Positions 1 to 9,362 of a DNA stretch of 64,000 bases are shown here, piece by piece; position 1 is the first letter of the stretch, and the number at the start of each line of letters is the position of its first letter. A program made the position numbers and the translations under genes. Location of the stretch: contig CM022303.1 of the NCBI GenBank assembly GCA_011799875.1, forward strand, positions 545,307,368 through 545,371,367, read 5' to 3'. The notes beneath the pieces are model-generated. The model was not told where the DNA came from and ran no database searches. It worked only from the letters and a program-made list of their open reading frames with translations. The DNA comes from Thinopyrum elongatum (Eukaryota > Streptophyta > Magnoliopsida > Poales > Poaceae).

Positions 1-1635
1 TGTACGACACTACTGGGTTTCTATCGAGTGCCGAGGGTGATACCTCGTCAGTACTTCTGATGTTAACCTTGTAGGTTAGTTCATCGGTTGTGGTCATCGA
101 GGGTGATTCCTCCTTCTCCACTCCCGATAACGACACTGTCGTGCAACTCCTCAAGAGTGGACCTCGAGGGTGATTCCTCCTTCGTTCACCTTGACGATAA
201 CATCTGGTGGAATTCCATCGAGGGTGATTCCTCAGGGTTCCCCTTGGTGTTGGACACACGGTTACTATGGTTACTATGACTTTACAACTGATACTTGGAA
301 AGGCGGGTCGACCCTGAGGGGTACCCGTGAATGATGGAATGTCGGGTTGACCTGGAGGTTACCCGTGAGACGAATATGAGGCGTGGTCGGGCATTCTTAG
401 CCCTTGCCACATGTCCTCGAGACGGGGCGACGGGGTCACATCGATCCTGAGTCTCTATTCGTTTCCGCAAGCCCCTAATCCACTAACGATTTGGATATTT
501 GATCCGAGCCGGCCTTTGGCCGGATAGCACTAACCATCACGTGGGAAGAGTTATGGGCACTCTGCATCGTAGCATCAGCCGAAAGCTCTGTCAGACGTCC
601 AGTTCAGCCTGGCGGCCGGGAATGGCCGGCACCATCCTGTAGTGGTGGAGCCTAGACCCGCCCTGCTCGCAACGAGCCTGAGCGCTTAGGAGGTAGATCG
701 ACAGGGACCTCTCTGCTGACCTCTAGGTAGGGCTGCGGTGTGTCGTTTGGCCGAGGCCGGGCGTGACTCAGAAAAGTGTGTCCGGTCGGAGTTAAGCGAG
801 CGTGGTGGGTAAGTTGGTGCACCCCTGCGGGGAAGAAAACATCTATCGATAGCCTGTCCTACGGTAATGGACACTCAGAGTTGTATCTCGATCGATACAA
901 CTAGAACTTGAGATGATACCTGGATATGTGGCTCCGGGATCGCTTTCTCGCAGGGAGTCGAGGAAGGATCTCTGAGCGAGAATGTTACTTGACACAACCA
1001 CTACTACATTATACTGTGCTGATCTACTCTCTTCTATTGCTGCAAGACCGCTGAAGATGCTAGTCTTCGATAGGACTAGGCTTTCCTCTCTATTCTGGCT
1101 TTTCTGCAGCCCAGTCCACATATTCAGCCTTCCTTTGATAATGTTGCATATGTAGTGTAGATCCTTGCTTGCTGAGTACTTCGGAGTACTCACGGTTGCC
1201 TTGCTTTCTTTTTCTCCCCATATCAGTTTGTCGTGCCCAGATGATGGAGCCCGTGAGACAGCTGCCCCGCCGACAACTACTACTACCACCTCGAGAGTGG
1301 TTACTTCTACGAGTTGGCCGACGACCAGGAGTAGGATCGGAGGGTCCCAGGCAGGAGGCTTGCGCCTTTCGATCGTAGCTTTTGTTTTGTCCCGCCTTGT
1401 TAAAGGCTTGTCTCTCTGTCTTATGTCTGTACTCAGATATCTAACGCTTCCGCTGATGCTTATTTGGCATCAAGCTTATGTATTCGAGCCCTCGAGGCCC
1501 TGGCTTGTAATATAATGCTTGTATGCTTTTATTTATGTTTTAGAGTTGTGTTGTGATATCTTCAAGTGAGTCCTTAGGCTTGATCGTGCGCATTTGCGTG
1601 TATGATTAGTGCACGATTAAGACGGGGGCGTCACA
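1..1635 (+). mobile_element. 3' part of a Gypsy LTR (chromovirus family)
   Basis: This segment aligns by eye with the 3' 1.7 kb of the long LTRs found at 23799-55408 (compare 26320-28038). Shared landmarks are the repeated GAGGGTGATTCCTCC-type blocks, the TAGTCTTCGATAGGACTAGG block and the end CGTCACA. It is clearly more diverged than those copies: the small acidic exon near 1237-1338 is shifted and broken. The LTR stops at 1635 and is followed directly by integrase sequence of another element, so it is either a 3' LTR or a solo LTR inserted there. Its 5' end and the left target duplication lie outside the window. Confidence 0.85.
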
Positions 1636-1636
1636 C

Positions 1637-2307
1637 CTATCATCCTCAATCTAGTGGTCAAGTTGAACTTAGCAATAGAGAAATAAAATTAATATTACAA
1701 AAAACTGCCAATAGGTCCCGAAAGAATTGGTCTAAGAAATTGGATGATGCACTTTGGGCTTACAGAACAGCTTATAAAAACCCTATGGGTATGTCCCCAT
1801 ATAAAATGGTTTATGGAAAAGCTTGTCATTTGCCTCTTGAGTTAGAACATAAAGCATATTGGGCAATTAAAGAACTCAGTTATGATTTCAAACTTGCCGG
1901 TGAAAAGAGGTTATTTGATATTAGCTCACTAGATGAATGGAGAACCCAAGCTTATGAAAATGCCAAGCTATTTAAAGAAAAAGTTAAGAGATGGCATGAC
2001 AAAAGAATCCAAAAGCGGGAATTCAAAGTTGGTGAATATGTTCTATTATACAACTCTCGTTTTAGATTTTTTTTTTGCGGGAAAACTTCTTTCCAAATGG
2101 GAAGGACCATATATTATCGAAGAAGTTTATCGCTCTGGAGCTATCAAGATTAATAATGCTGAAGGTACTAACCCGAAGGTGGTCAATGGACAAAGAATTA
2201 AACACTATATCTCAGGTACGCCCATTAATGTTGAAACCAATATTATTCAAACCATGACACCAGAGGAACACATAAAAGAAACCTTCCAGAACACTCCAGA
2301 ACCATGA
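1637..2307 (+). pseudogene. Integrase C-terminal part of Athila-type pol, frameshifted
   Basis: Reading starts mid-domain at YHPQSSGQVE, the motif that contains the catalytic Glu of DDE integrases. It runs through WAYRTAYKNP and the LELEHKAYWAIK region to about 2079 in one frame. A run of ten T's near 2068-2077 shifts the frame by one; the rest (GKLLSKWEGPYIIEEVYRSG, a GPY/F-like module) continues in the next frame to the stop at 2307. The start is lost because another element is inserted at 1635. The homopolymer shift could be mutation or sequencing error, but with the 5' truncation the copy is dead either way. Confidence 0.85.
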
Positions 2308-2399
2308 AAAAGAAGAGGTACGTGATACGAACGGACTCTGAAAAATCCGCAAAAATATTTTCTGTCAGTTTTGGAATATTAGAAAAAATAGGAAATTAA

Positions 2400-2626
2400 G
2401 AAATAACCGGGAAGGCAACCTAGGTGCCCACGAGACACCAGGGCGCGCCTACCCCCTGGCACGCCCTGGTGGGTGGTGGGCACCTTCCCGACTCTGTTTT
2501 CCTTTCGTATGCTTGTTTCCCAAGATAAAAAATCTTTATATATACTCTCGGATAATTTGATCACCGTATCACGGAGAAATCCTCTATTCTTGTTTCGTGC
2601 TGTTTTTCTGACAGATCTAGATCACC
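2400..2626 (+). repeat. LTR-like hairpin segment and leader before the post-pol ORF
   Basis: Positions 2413-2490 form a long imperfect hairpin (GGTGCCCAC pairing with GTGGGCACC, and CCAGGGCG with CGCCCTGG). A similar hairpin occurs inside this element's own LTR at 4988-5055. The flanking AT-rich text is also similar, so the leader of the post-pol ORF looks like a duplicate of an LTR region. A pyrimidine-rich stretch ending TTTTTCTGACAG at 2605-2616 precedes the ATG at 2627 and would serve as a splice acceptor. Confidence 0.5.
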
Positions 2627-3154
2627 ATGACCGCAACAAGCTCCTCCAAGGACAAGTTCTTCGAGAGGATAATAAATCCCTACTTGTCAGAGGTGATGAA
2701 TAACCCTCAAGCCATTGAGATGCGTGAGGGGGTGCTCCACATCCGGGATGTTCAAGGGCCCAAGAAGACGGGAACCGTGGAGGCCAGGCTCGAGGCGGTG
2801 GAGCAGGAAATCTTCAAGTGCCAAGGGATGGTGGAGCATGGACTCGGTGCCAATCACCTCATGATCACGGAATTCACCCGTGATCACAAGGTGGATGGCC
2901 GGTCTATGAAGGACATCGTCTTCACCTTCAACGAGCAAATCAATTTTCTGCAAAGCCAAATCTATGATCTTCAAAATCAAGTCTTTGAGTATGAGGCAAG
3001 ATTTAAAGGTATGAGTTTAGTTGCCAGTTGCAGGACTCAAGAGACTCGTGCTTCCTCTTATGATGGTAAGCCGCTGCCATGGAAGTCAGGGGATAAGCTT
3101 GCTACCACCTCATCACCACCACCATCATCATCTTCCCCACCAAATGAGACTTAA
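2627..3154 (+). CDS. Post-pol ORF of the Athila-type element, unknown function
   Basis: An intact 175-codon ORF lies about 320 bp after the integrase stop, in the position where Athila-like elements carry an extra 3' ORF. The protein is hydrophilic. Residues ~50-75 (TVEARLEAVEQEI) and ~105-125 (FNEQINFLQSQIYDLQNQV) have heptad-like spacing and probably form coiled coils; the tail is Pro/Ser-rich (TSSPPPSSSSPP). No signal peptide or membrane segment is visible, which argues against an envelope protein. I do not recognise a domain. It is intact while the integrase beside it is broken. The start is the first ATG after a possible splice acceptor. Confidence 0.6.
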   Translation: MTATSSSKDKFFERIINPYLSEVMNNPQAIEMREGVLHIRDVQGPKKTGTVEARLEAVEQEIFKCQGMVEHGLGANHLMITEFTRDHKVDGRSMKDIVFTFNEQINFLQSQIYDLQNQVFEYEARFKGMSLVASCRTQETRASSYDGKPLPWKSGDKLATTSSPPPSSSSPPNET

Positions 3155-4715
3155 GTACACGGGTATGGGCACTCCCCTTGGCTTTTTCCAAGCTTGGGGG
3201 AGATGCCCCAGTATCGTATCACCATCACTCTTATTACCTTTACCTATCTTAGTTCGATCCTTAGCTATTTCGTGATTTAGTTGAATAAAAATTTAGTATG
3301 ATCTATTTTCGAGTGCTAGTTTTGTGATCTATCTATCTATGTAATCGAGTGAGAGTTATATAATAAAGTTTAGTTTGAGTTTTTGCTTCTTTACTTTTTT
3401 GTTTCAATCAAAATAAAAGGAAATAATGAAAAATATCATATGCTAATCCTATGGTAAGTAATGACATCACATAAGGAAAAGTATAAGTGGTAAAATTTGT
3501 TGAAAGTTGACAAACATAGCATTAGTCAATTATGCAATTCATGAAAGAATTAATAAGGGAAGATAAGATTCATATGCAAATACACTATCTTGGACGTCTT
3601 TTATCATGATTGTGAGCCCCCACTAAATATCTTATGCCAAACTGTTGACGTTGGACAAGGAAGACAACGTAATGATTTATGTTTGTTCATATTCACATAG
3701 AAGTTATATTGTCATAGATCCTTCAACATGCGGTGCTTACTCAATATCTTTGCTAGCCAAAATTCCACACTAAGTAGAGATACTACTTGTGCATCCAAAA
3801 ACCTTAAACCCAAACTCATGTTTTGAGAGTCCACCATACCTACCTATGGATTGAGTAAGATCCTTCAAGTAAGTTGTCATCGGTGCAATAAGGCAATAAA
3901 AATTGCTTCTAAATGTGTTTGATTGTTTAGTGTAAGAGAAATTAAGCGTTGTACGAACTTGTGATGGCAAAGTAATAAAAGTGACAGACTACATAATAAA
4001 GGTTGCTATCATAAGTGGCAGTATAACGTGACGTTCTTTTGCATGAAGAGATTGTGCATACAAACCAAAAAGCGCATGACAACCTCTGCTTCCCTCTGCG
4101 AAGGGCCTATCTTTTACTTTTATGTATTTACTTTTTATGCAAGAGTCAAAGTATTTTCCTCTACTCTTTTTTATTTTCTCTTTGGCAAGCATCATGTGGT
4201 GGGGAAAGATCTAGGCACATATATCCAGTTGGATGTGAGTGATAATGAGTTATTATTGTTGACATCACCCTTGAGGTGAATAAGTTGGGAGGCGAAACTA
4301 TAAGCCCCTATCTTTCTATGTGTCCGGTTGAAACTTTTTGCTCATATATATGTTGTGAGTGTTAGCAATCATAGAAGATTAAATGATGGTTGAGTATGTG
4401 GACTTGCCAAGAGGCTCCGATACATGACCCTTCCTGAAAATATGATGAATAGTTGCAAAGTTGGCTGAGAACATAGTTTGTTGGTTTTCAATAAAGTTTA
4501 CGCTTCTTACTTCGATGTTGTGATGAATTGTTACTTGTTCATGAGAAGTTATATGATAAAGCTTTATGATAAAGTTTGTTGCTGTTATGATAATCATCAT
4601 GATGCTACTATGTCTGTATTCTGTTTTTATCGACACCTCTCTCTCTAAACATGTGAACATGATTTTCGATATCGGCTTTCGCTTGAGGACAAGCGAGGTC
4701 TAAGCTTGGGGGAGT
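3155..4715 (+). other. 3' untranslated region of the Athila-type element, ending in a polypurine tract
   Basis: AT-rich DNA without a convincing ORF. It includes a polypurine-like motif near 3191-3204 and the probable real tract at 4704-4714 (CTTGGGGGAG) immediately before the LTR. Long non-coding 3' regions between the last ORF and the LTR are usual in the Athila group. Confidence 0.65.
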
Positions 4716-5879
4716 TGATACGTCCATTTTGCATCACGTTTTCCTACTGTTATTTATAATGTTTTTATGCATAATAATGCTTTATGGAGTAATTCTAATG
4801 CCTTTTCTCTCATAATATGCAAGGTTTACACAAAGAGGGAGAATACCGACAGCTGGAATTCTGGACCTGAAAAAGCTACGTCAGAGATACCTATTTTGCA
4901 CATCTCCAAATGAACTGAAATTTTACGGAGAATTATTTTGGAATATTTAATAAATATTGGAGAAAATAAATACCGGAGGGGGGCTGCCAGGTGCCCATGA
5001 GACACCAGGGCGCGCCAGGCCCCCCAGGCGTGCCCTGGTGGGTGGTGGGCAGCCCAGCCCACCTCCGGTGCCCATCTTCTGGTATATGAGGTCTTTTGAC
5101 CTAGAAAAAAATAAGGAGAGGACTTTCAGGACAGAGTGCCGCCGTCTTGAGGCGGAACTTGGGCAGGAGCACTTTTGCCCTCCGGCGGAGCGATTCCGCC
5201 GGGGGAACTTCCCTCTCGGAGGAAGAAATCAAAGCCATCGTCATCACCAACAACCCTCTCATCTTTGGGAGGCCAATCTCCATCAACATCTTCAACAACT
5301 CCATCTCATGTCAAACCCTAGTTCATCTCTTGTGTTCAATCTTTGTACCGGAACCTCAGATTGGTACCTGTGGGTGACTAGTAGTGTTGATTACATCTTG
5401 TAGTTGATTACTATATGGTTTATTTGGTGGAAGATTATATGTTCAGATCCATTATGCTATTTAATACCCCTCTGATCTTGAGCATGAATATTATTTGTGA
5501 GTAGTTACCTTTATTCTTGAGGCCACGAGAGAAGTCATGTTGCAAGCAATCATGTGAATTTGATATGTGTTCGATATTTTGATGATATGTATGTTGTGAT
5601 TCCCTTAGTGGTGTTATGTGAACGTCGACTACATGACACTTCACCATCTTTGGGCCTAAGAAAATGCATTGTGGAGTAGTTATTAGATGATGGGTTGCTA
5701 GAGTGACAAAAGCTTAAAACCTAGTTTATGCGCTACTTCGTAAGGGACTGATTTGGATCCATATGTTTAATGCTATGGTTAGATTTTATCTTAATACTTC
5801 TTTCATAGTTGTGGATGCTTGCGAGGGGGTTAATCATAAGTGGGAGGCTTGTTCAAGTAAGAACAACACCCAAGCACAC
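4716..5879 (+). mobile_element. Truncated 3' LTR of the Athila-type element
   Basis: It begins TGATACGTCCATTTTGCATC directly after the polypurine tract and carries the GC-rich hairpin at 4988-5055. It is recognisable to about AAGAACAACACCCAAGCAC at 5860-5879. From memory, LTRs of this type continue for several hundred bases to a terminal CA, so the right end is deleted. The sequence after 5879 is unrelated and GC-rich. Confidence 0.75.
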
Positions 5880-6399
5880 GTCGCCGCGGAGTTTGCCGGA
5901 ATCCGCCCTAAACTAGCCGGAATTCATCACCGCACACTGGAAAAGGCCGCTAGACGCCGCAATTGATCGCCGCCGGTTCGAATTGGACGAGCTCGACATC
6001 GTTGTGGCCTCCCATGACCTCAGCCTGGCCGCCAGAATCCTCTCGGCGCGGCAGGCAAAGGGGCACGGCTCGGCCGGCGCGGCTGGCAATAGAGCAAGGT
6101 GCAGACGGCGAAGGCGGCGGGGCGTGGCCGGCGAGGCTGGGCGCGGCCGGCGTGGTGATGGGGCGCGGCCGGCGTGGCCGGCGCGGCCGGCTGGGGGTAG
6201 GGACGGCAGCGGCCGGACTGGAGGAAGGAACTCTTTATCCCAGTTTTACAGTTTGTTTTACAGTATCTGTTCGGCCGTAGTTAAAACGAACCCTTAAAAT
6301 GCATTTTTTTTCGACCCGTATACCAGTTTTGCAGTTTGCGATTTTAAGGGTCTGCTAGAGATGCTCTAAGCATATCTCCCCTAATAATAATTAAAACGA
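5880..6399. other. GC-rich low-complexity DNA and possible DNA-transposon end
   Basis: Positions 5880-6235 are strongly GC-rich with repeated GGCCGGCG units; the reading frames here look compositional, not coding. Positions 6235-6370 contain two related runs (CAGTTTTACAGTTTG and CAGTTTTGCAGTTTG) and end near GGGTCTGCTAGAGATGCTCT, a motif I associate with grass MITE ends. No matching left terminus was found. No gene is claimed. Confidence 0.35.
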
Positions 6400-6640
6400 A
6401 TATAGCATTGTGTCGTCCACCGCTTATTTTAGCTACTTTATGTATGTTCCCCTCCCTCTTTCCTTCTAAATTGTTTTTCCTTCATCTGGTTTTTCATTGA
6501 TTTTCACTACTCTAAATGCCCATCTTTTTTATTCACTTACCAGTTTTGGTTTAATTGGTAACACAGTAAGTGTTTATTAAATAAAATCCTATAATTTATT
6601 TGGCATGTAAAGTACGGGCAAATTTCGTTAAATGCTTATG
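6400..6640. repeat. Diverged direct duplication, copy 1
   Basis: The order of landmarks CGTCCACCGCTT, TTATGTA, a C/T-rich run, a GGTTTTTC-like run and CTATAATTTATTTGG recurs at 7262-7505. The two copies are clearly diverged and separated by nested MITEs. Confidence 0.55.
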
Positions 6641-6649
6641 TACACACGA

Positions 6650-7145
6650 ATACCCATTTTTTAGCTCGGGCTCATCTGCATCGTGTGAACAGTAAATTCA
6701 AAAAAAATACTCTCTCTTATCCATATTACTTGTTGCTCAAACAGATAAATCTAGATGTATTTCAATGCTAGATACATCCGTTTGAGCGACAAATAATATG
6801 GATAAGAGGGTCAGAGGAAGTACTAAAAAATAAAATAAAAAACTGATGATTTTTTTTTGCATGGAAGATGTTTCAGGGCGTGAGGTCCATGCCAAATTTT
6901 AGCTCGTTCGGACATCTGAGTAGCTCTCTGCAAAAAAAAGGTCTAAACAGTACATGAACAATAAACAGTTTCACATACCCTAAATTTATCATTTTTTCTG
7001 AGAGCTACTCAGATGTCCAAATGAGTTGAAATTTGGCATGAACCTCACGCACTGAAACATCTTCCATGAAAAAAATAGATTTTACAGAAATTCTAATGTT
7101 TTTACTGTTTATGGCGGGAGTAGATGAGCACATGAGCCAAATCGC
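6650..7145. mobile_element. Long inverted-repeat (foldback) MITE interrupted by a Stowaway
   Basis: The left arm (GCTCATCTGC, then a block with CATGGAAGATGTTTCAG, AGCTCGTTCGGACATCTGAG, TAGCTCTCTG) is mirrored in the right arm from about 6998 (GAGAGCTACTCAGATGTCC, GAAACATCTTCCATG, GATGAGCACATGAGC). The central loop is about 60-80 bp. A TA-flanked Stowaway at 6708-6822 interrupts the left arm. No clear target duplication was found, so the superfamily is unsure; it resembles the Mutator-like MITE at 15251. Confidence 0.65.
6708..6822. mobile_element. Stowaway-type MITE nested in the foldback element
   Basis: TIRs CTCTCTTATCCATATTA(CT) and the matching AATATGGATAAGAGGG flank a short centre. The ends are diverged from the usual CTCCCTCCG, and TA dinucleotides border both sides. 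Confidence 0.7.
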
Positions 7146-7261
7146 CGCACTCATTCACACAACCATATTAACATAGTTGTAGTAAATAAATGTCGCTGAC
7201 AATTAATATGGATCGAAAGAGTACCAGATATGTAATTCCCCTTATATACTTATAAAGTACA

Positions 7262-7505
7262 TAACATCCTGCCGTCCACCGCTTCTTTTGTCGAACCTTA
7301 TGTACATCCCCCCCCCCCCCCCTCTATATTTTTCTCTCCCGTTGCTTGTTATTTTTATCGGTTTTCCTTGAAAACCGCTTAGCTTGCCCACCTTTTAACT
7401 TATCAAATGATTTTTTTTTACTTTGGTAAGGGAAAATTAAGCATTATCAAATAAAACCCTATAATTTATTTGGTAGATAAACTACGTGCATGATTTTATT
7501 TGTTA
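7262..7505. repeat. Diverged direct duplication, copy 2 (with poly-C run)
   Basis: Second copy of the segment at 6400-6640. It includes a homopolymer of about 16-17 C's near 7309-7322, likely to be length-polymorphic and error-prone. Confidence 0.55.
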
Positions 7506-7566
7506 CGTTTATTTACAAAACCACATTAATATGAGCAATTAATCAAGGCTAACGTACTATAATATT

Positions 7567-7990
7567 TAGTCTACTCATAGTGAGAGTATCATATACTAGT
7601 ATCATGCATATGATCTAGTGTATGATACTATTTTTATAGTGCATAGTATCATATATAATCTTATTTATTGTCATGCATGACACATACTTCCTCTATTCTT
7701 AAATATAAGTGTTTCTACAGATTTCAATATAGACTACATACAAAGCAAAATGAGTGAATCTACACTCTAAACTACGTCTATAACATTGCTTTGTATGTAG
7801 TCTATATTGAAACCTTTAGAAAGACTTATATTTAGGAACGGAGGGAGTAGTAGCATAGCATTTATTATGATACGGTATCTACCTATATTGCTCTAACCCT
7901 CTCTCTCTTCGTTAATTGTCTGTCATCAGCGTGTTTGCAAGTCTCGAGTGTATGATACCGACTAAAATACCACCACTATGGCCAGCCTTA
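7567..7990. mobile_element. Non-autonomous DNA transposon with a nested Stowaway
   Basis: The internal text (GTATCATGCATATGATCTAG, ATAGTATCATA, CATGCATGACACATA, TACGGTATCTACCTATATTG) and the right end CACTATGGCCAGCC match a MITE type common in Triticeae that I know only by pattern. The left end near 7567 is less clear (CTACTCATAGTGAGAG). The superfamily is not assigned. Confidence 0.5.
7687..7847. mobile_element. Stowaway MITE
   Basis: Starts CTTCCTCTATTCTTAAATAT and ends ATATTTAGGAACGGAGGGAG. TA duplications lie at 7685-7686 and 7848-7849, with a further internal inverted pair (AGACTACATACAAAGC / GCTTTGTATGTAGTCT). Confidence 0.85.
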
Positions 7991-8813
7991 TACATTGCAA
8001 CGCGCATGCAATTATCTCGTATTTACTAAATAAAAGATAATAAATATGTAATTGATTAATTAAAATGTATTAACTATTGCATGTAGAGATAGGGCAATTA
8101 GAAGCACATGGATAAATTACAAAATGATTTTTGCTAATTTACAATCGCCCCAGATTTTCTTAGTTCTTACTTGACACTAAAGATCATCAATCTTTTCTTT
8201 TTGCAAGTAAAGATCATCAATCTGACATTAAGACCCGTGTAAGATCTCTTTTTTCTATACTATAAGAGAAAAAAGTACTACAACATGGTGTTTTCTTTTA
8301 TAGTTTACCAATCTTGCGGCCTGGTATACTACAACAACTGGACTTGAAGAAATGTATGAATAAAATCAATCGAGTAGACTGTAATACATTTTGTTGTACT
8401 AGATGACTAAATTTTTACAAGAAAGTGAGCTAAATTTGGCATATATGGATAAATTAGTAAAATTCAACTTGGGGTTGGCTAATTCTCAATCGACCAAGAC
8501 GTAGAAGTTTCCATTAAAGAAATGACAAAAGGCGAAGGCCCTCTCCAGGGTACAAGATTTTTATGTTTCTTCTTTTTGGACCATATTATAGCATTGATTT
8601 GGATCAAAATATTGTGATACCAAATTCTTATTATTCTTTTGCGGGCTTGGGAATTTCAATCTCTCATGAGACCATTTTGTTTTTTTGCATTTCCCTTACG
8701 AAACGAATACTCCTGCCATTTTTTCCAGGTTTTGCATCCAACCCCCTATTCTGCATTTTCTCAGGCTTTGCACCCAACCCCCTATTCTGCACCTTTTATT
8801 TGCCTCAATTTTT
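7991..8813. other. Intergenic, no gene recognised
   Basis: AT-rich DNA. Two short direct repeats are visible: AAGATCATCAATCT at 8181 and 8211, and TTTGCATCCAACCCCCTATT-like units at 8728 and 8765. The open frames here lack codon structure or recognisable motifs. Confidence 0.5.
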
Positions 8814-8815
8814 TA

Positions 8816-8927
8816 TTCCTCCATCCGGAAATACTTGTCGGAGGAATGAATGTATCTAGTTGTATTTTAGTTTTAGATGCATCCATTCTTATCCATTTAT
8901 GTGACAAGTATTTCCGGACGGAGGGAG
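8816..8927. mobile_element. Stowaway MITE
   Basis: TTCCTCCATCCGGAAATACT pairs with AGTATTTCCGGACGGAGGGA; TA at 8814-8815 and 8928-8929. Confidence 0.85.
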
Positions 8928-8954
8928 TATTTTATTTTTCAGTTCTCCGTACTA

Positions 8955-9067
8955 CTCCCTCCGTCCTAAAATACTTGTCGGAGAAATAATTGTATGTAGA
9001 CGTATTTTTATTCTAGATATACTTATTTTTATCCATTTCTACGACAAGTAATCTCGGACGGAGGGAG
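8955..9067. mobile_element. Stowaway MITE in the upstream region of the acyltransferase gene
   Basis: CTCCCTCCGTCCTAAAATAC pairs with the end CTCGGACGGAGGGAG; TA at 8953-8954 and 9068-9069. It ends about 295 bp before the start codon at 9363. Confidence 0.85.
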
Positions 9068-9362
9068 TATAATATTTTTTTGAGAAGGAGCGCCGACCAT
9101 CTCTGACTAGGGGCAATACACGAAAAAGCAAGATCCCAAAGTGCCAGAACGCAAAAAAGAATTTAAAAAATAAAAACGAACCCACGAGGGCACGAGCCCC
9201 ACGACCACAAAAACGATCATCTCCTCCTCCTCCTCCCTCCGCTTCTTCGCTATTTGCTTTTCATATAAGCCATAACTCGGCTCCTCCATTGCTCCTTTTT
9301 CCAGCCTCCCGCTTCCTCCCGCCGTCGCTGTCCCCACCGGCCTCCCCCCCGCCGCCCCATCC
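9068..9362 (+). promoter_or_regulatory. Upstream region and probable 5' leader of the acyltransferase gene
   Basis: A TA-rich stretch (TTTAAAAAATAAAAACG, 9162-9178) is followed by pyrimidine-rich blocks (CTCCTCCTCCTCCCTCCGC at 9223-9242 and again at 9300-9350). CT-rich leaders of this kind are usual near plant transcription starts. No single TATA box stands out. Confidence 0.45.

Larger units (their letters stand above)
1636..5879 (+). mobile_element. Athila-type Gypsy retrotransposon remnant
   Basis: In order this holds the end of integrase, a post-pol ORF, a long AT-rich 3' untranslated region, a polypurine tract and the first ~1.16 kb of a 3' LTR. The integrase end has the Athila-group style (LPLELEHKAYWAIK, then KWEGPYIIEEVYRSGAI). 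The left part of the element lies beyond the LTR inserted at 1635. The LTR start and the post-pol ORF resemble Triticeae elements of the Fatima/Sabrina type from memory; the exact family would need a repeat-library search. Confidence 0.8.

Noticed and set aside
2627..3154. An envelope protein for the Athila-type element
   Set aside because: No signal peptide, membrane span or cleavage site; the protein is hydrophilic and coiled-coil-like.
5963..6297. Two GC-rich ORFs of about 105 codons
   Set aside because: Compositional frames over GGCCGGCG repeats without motifs, start context or conservation evidence.
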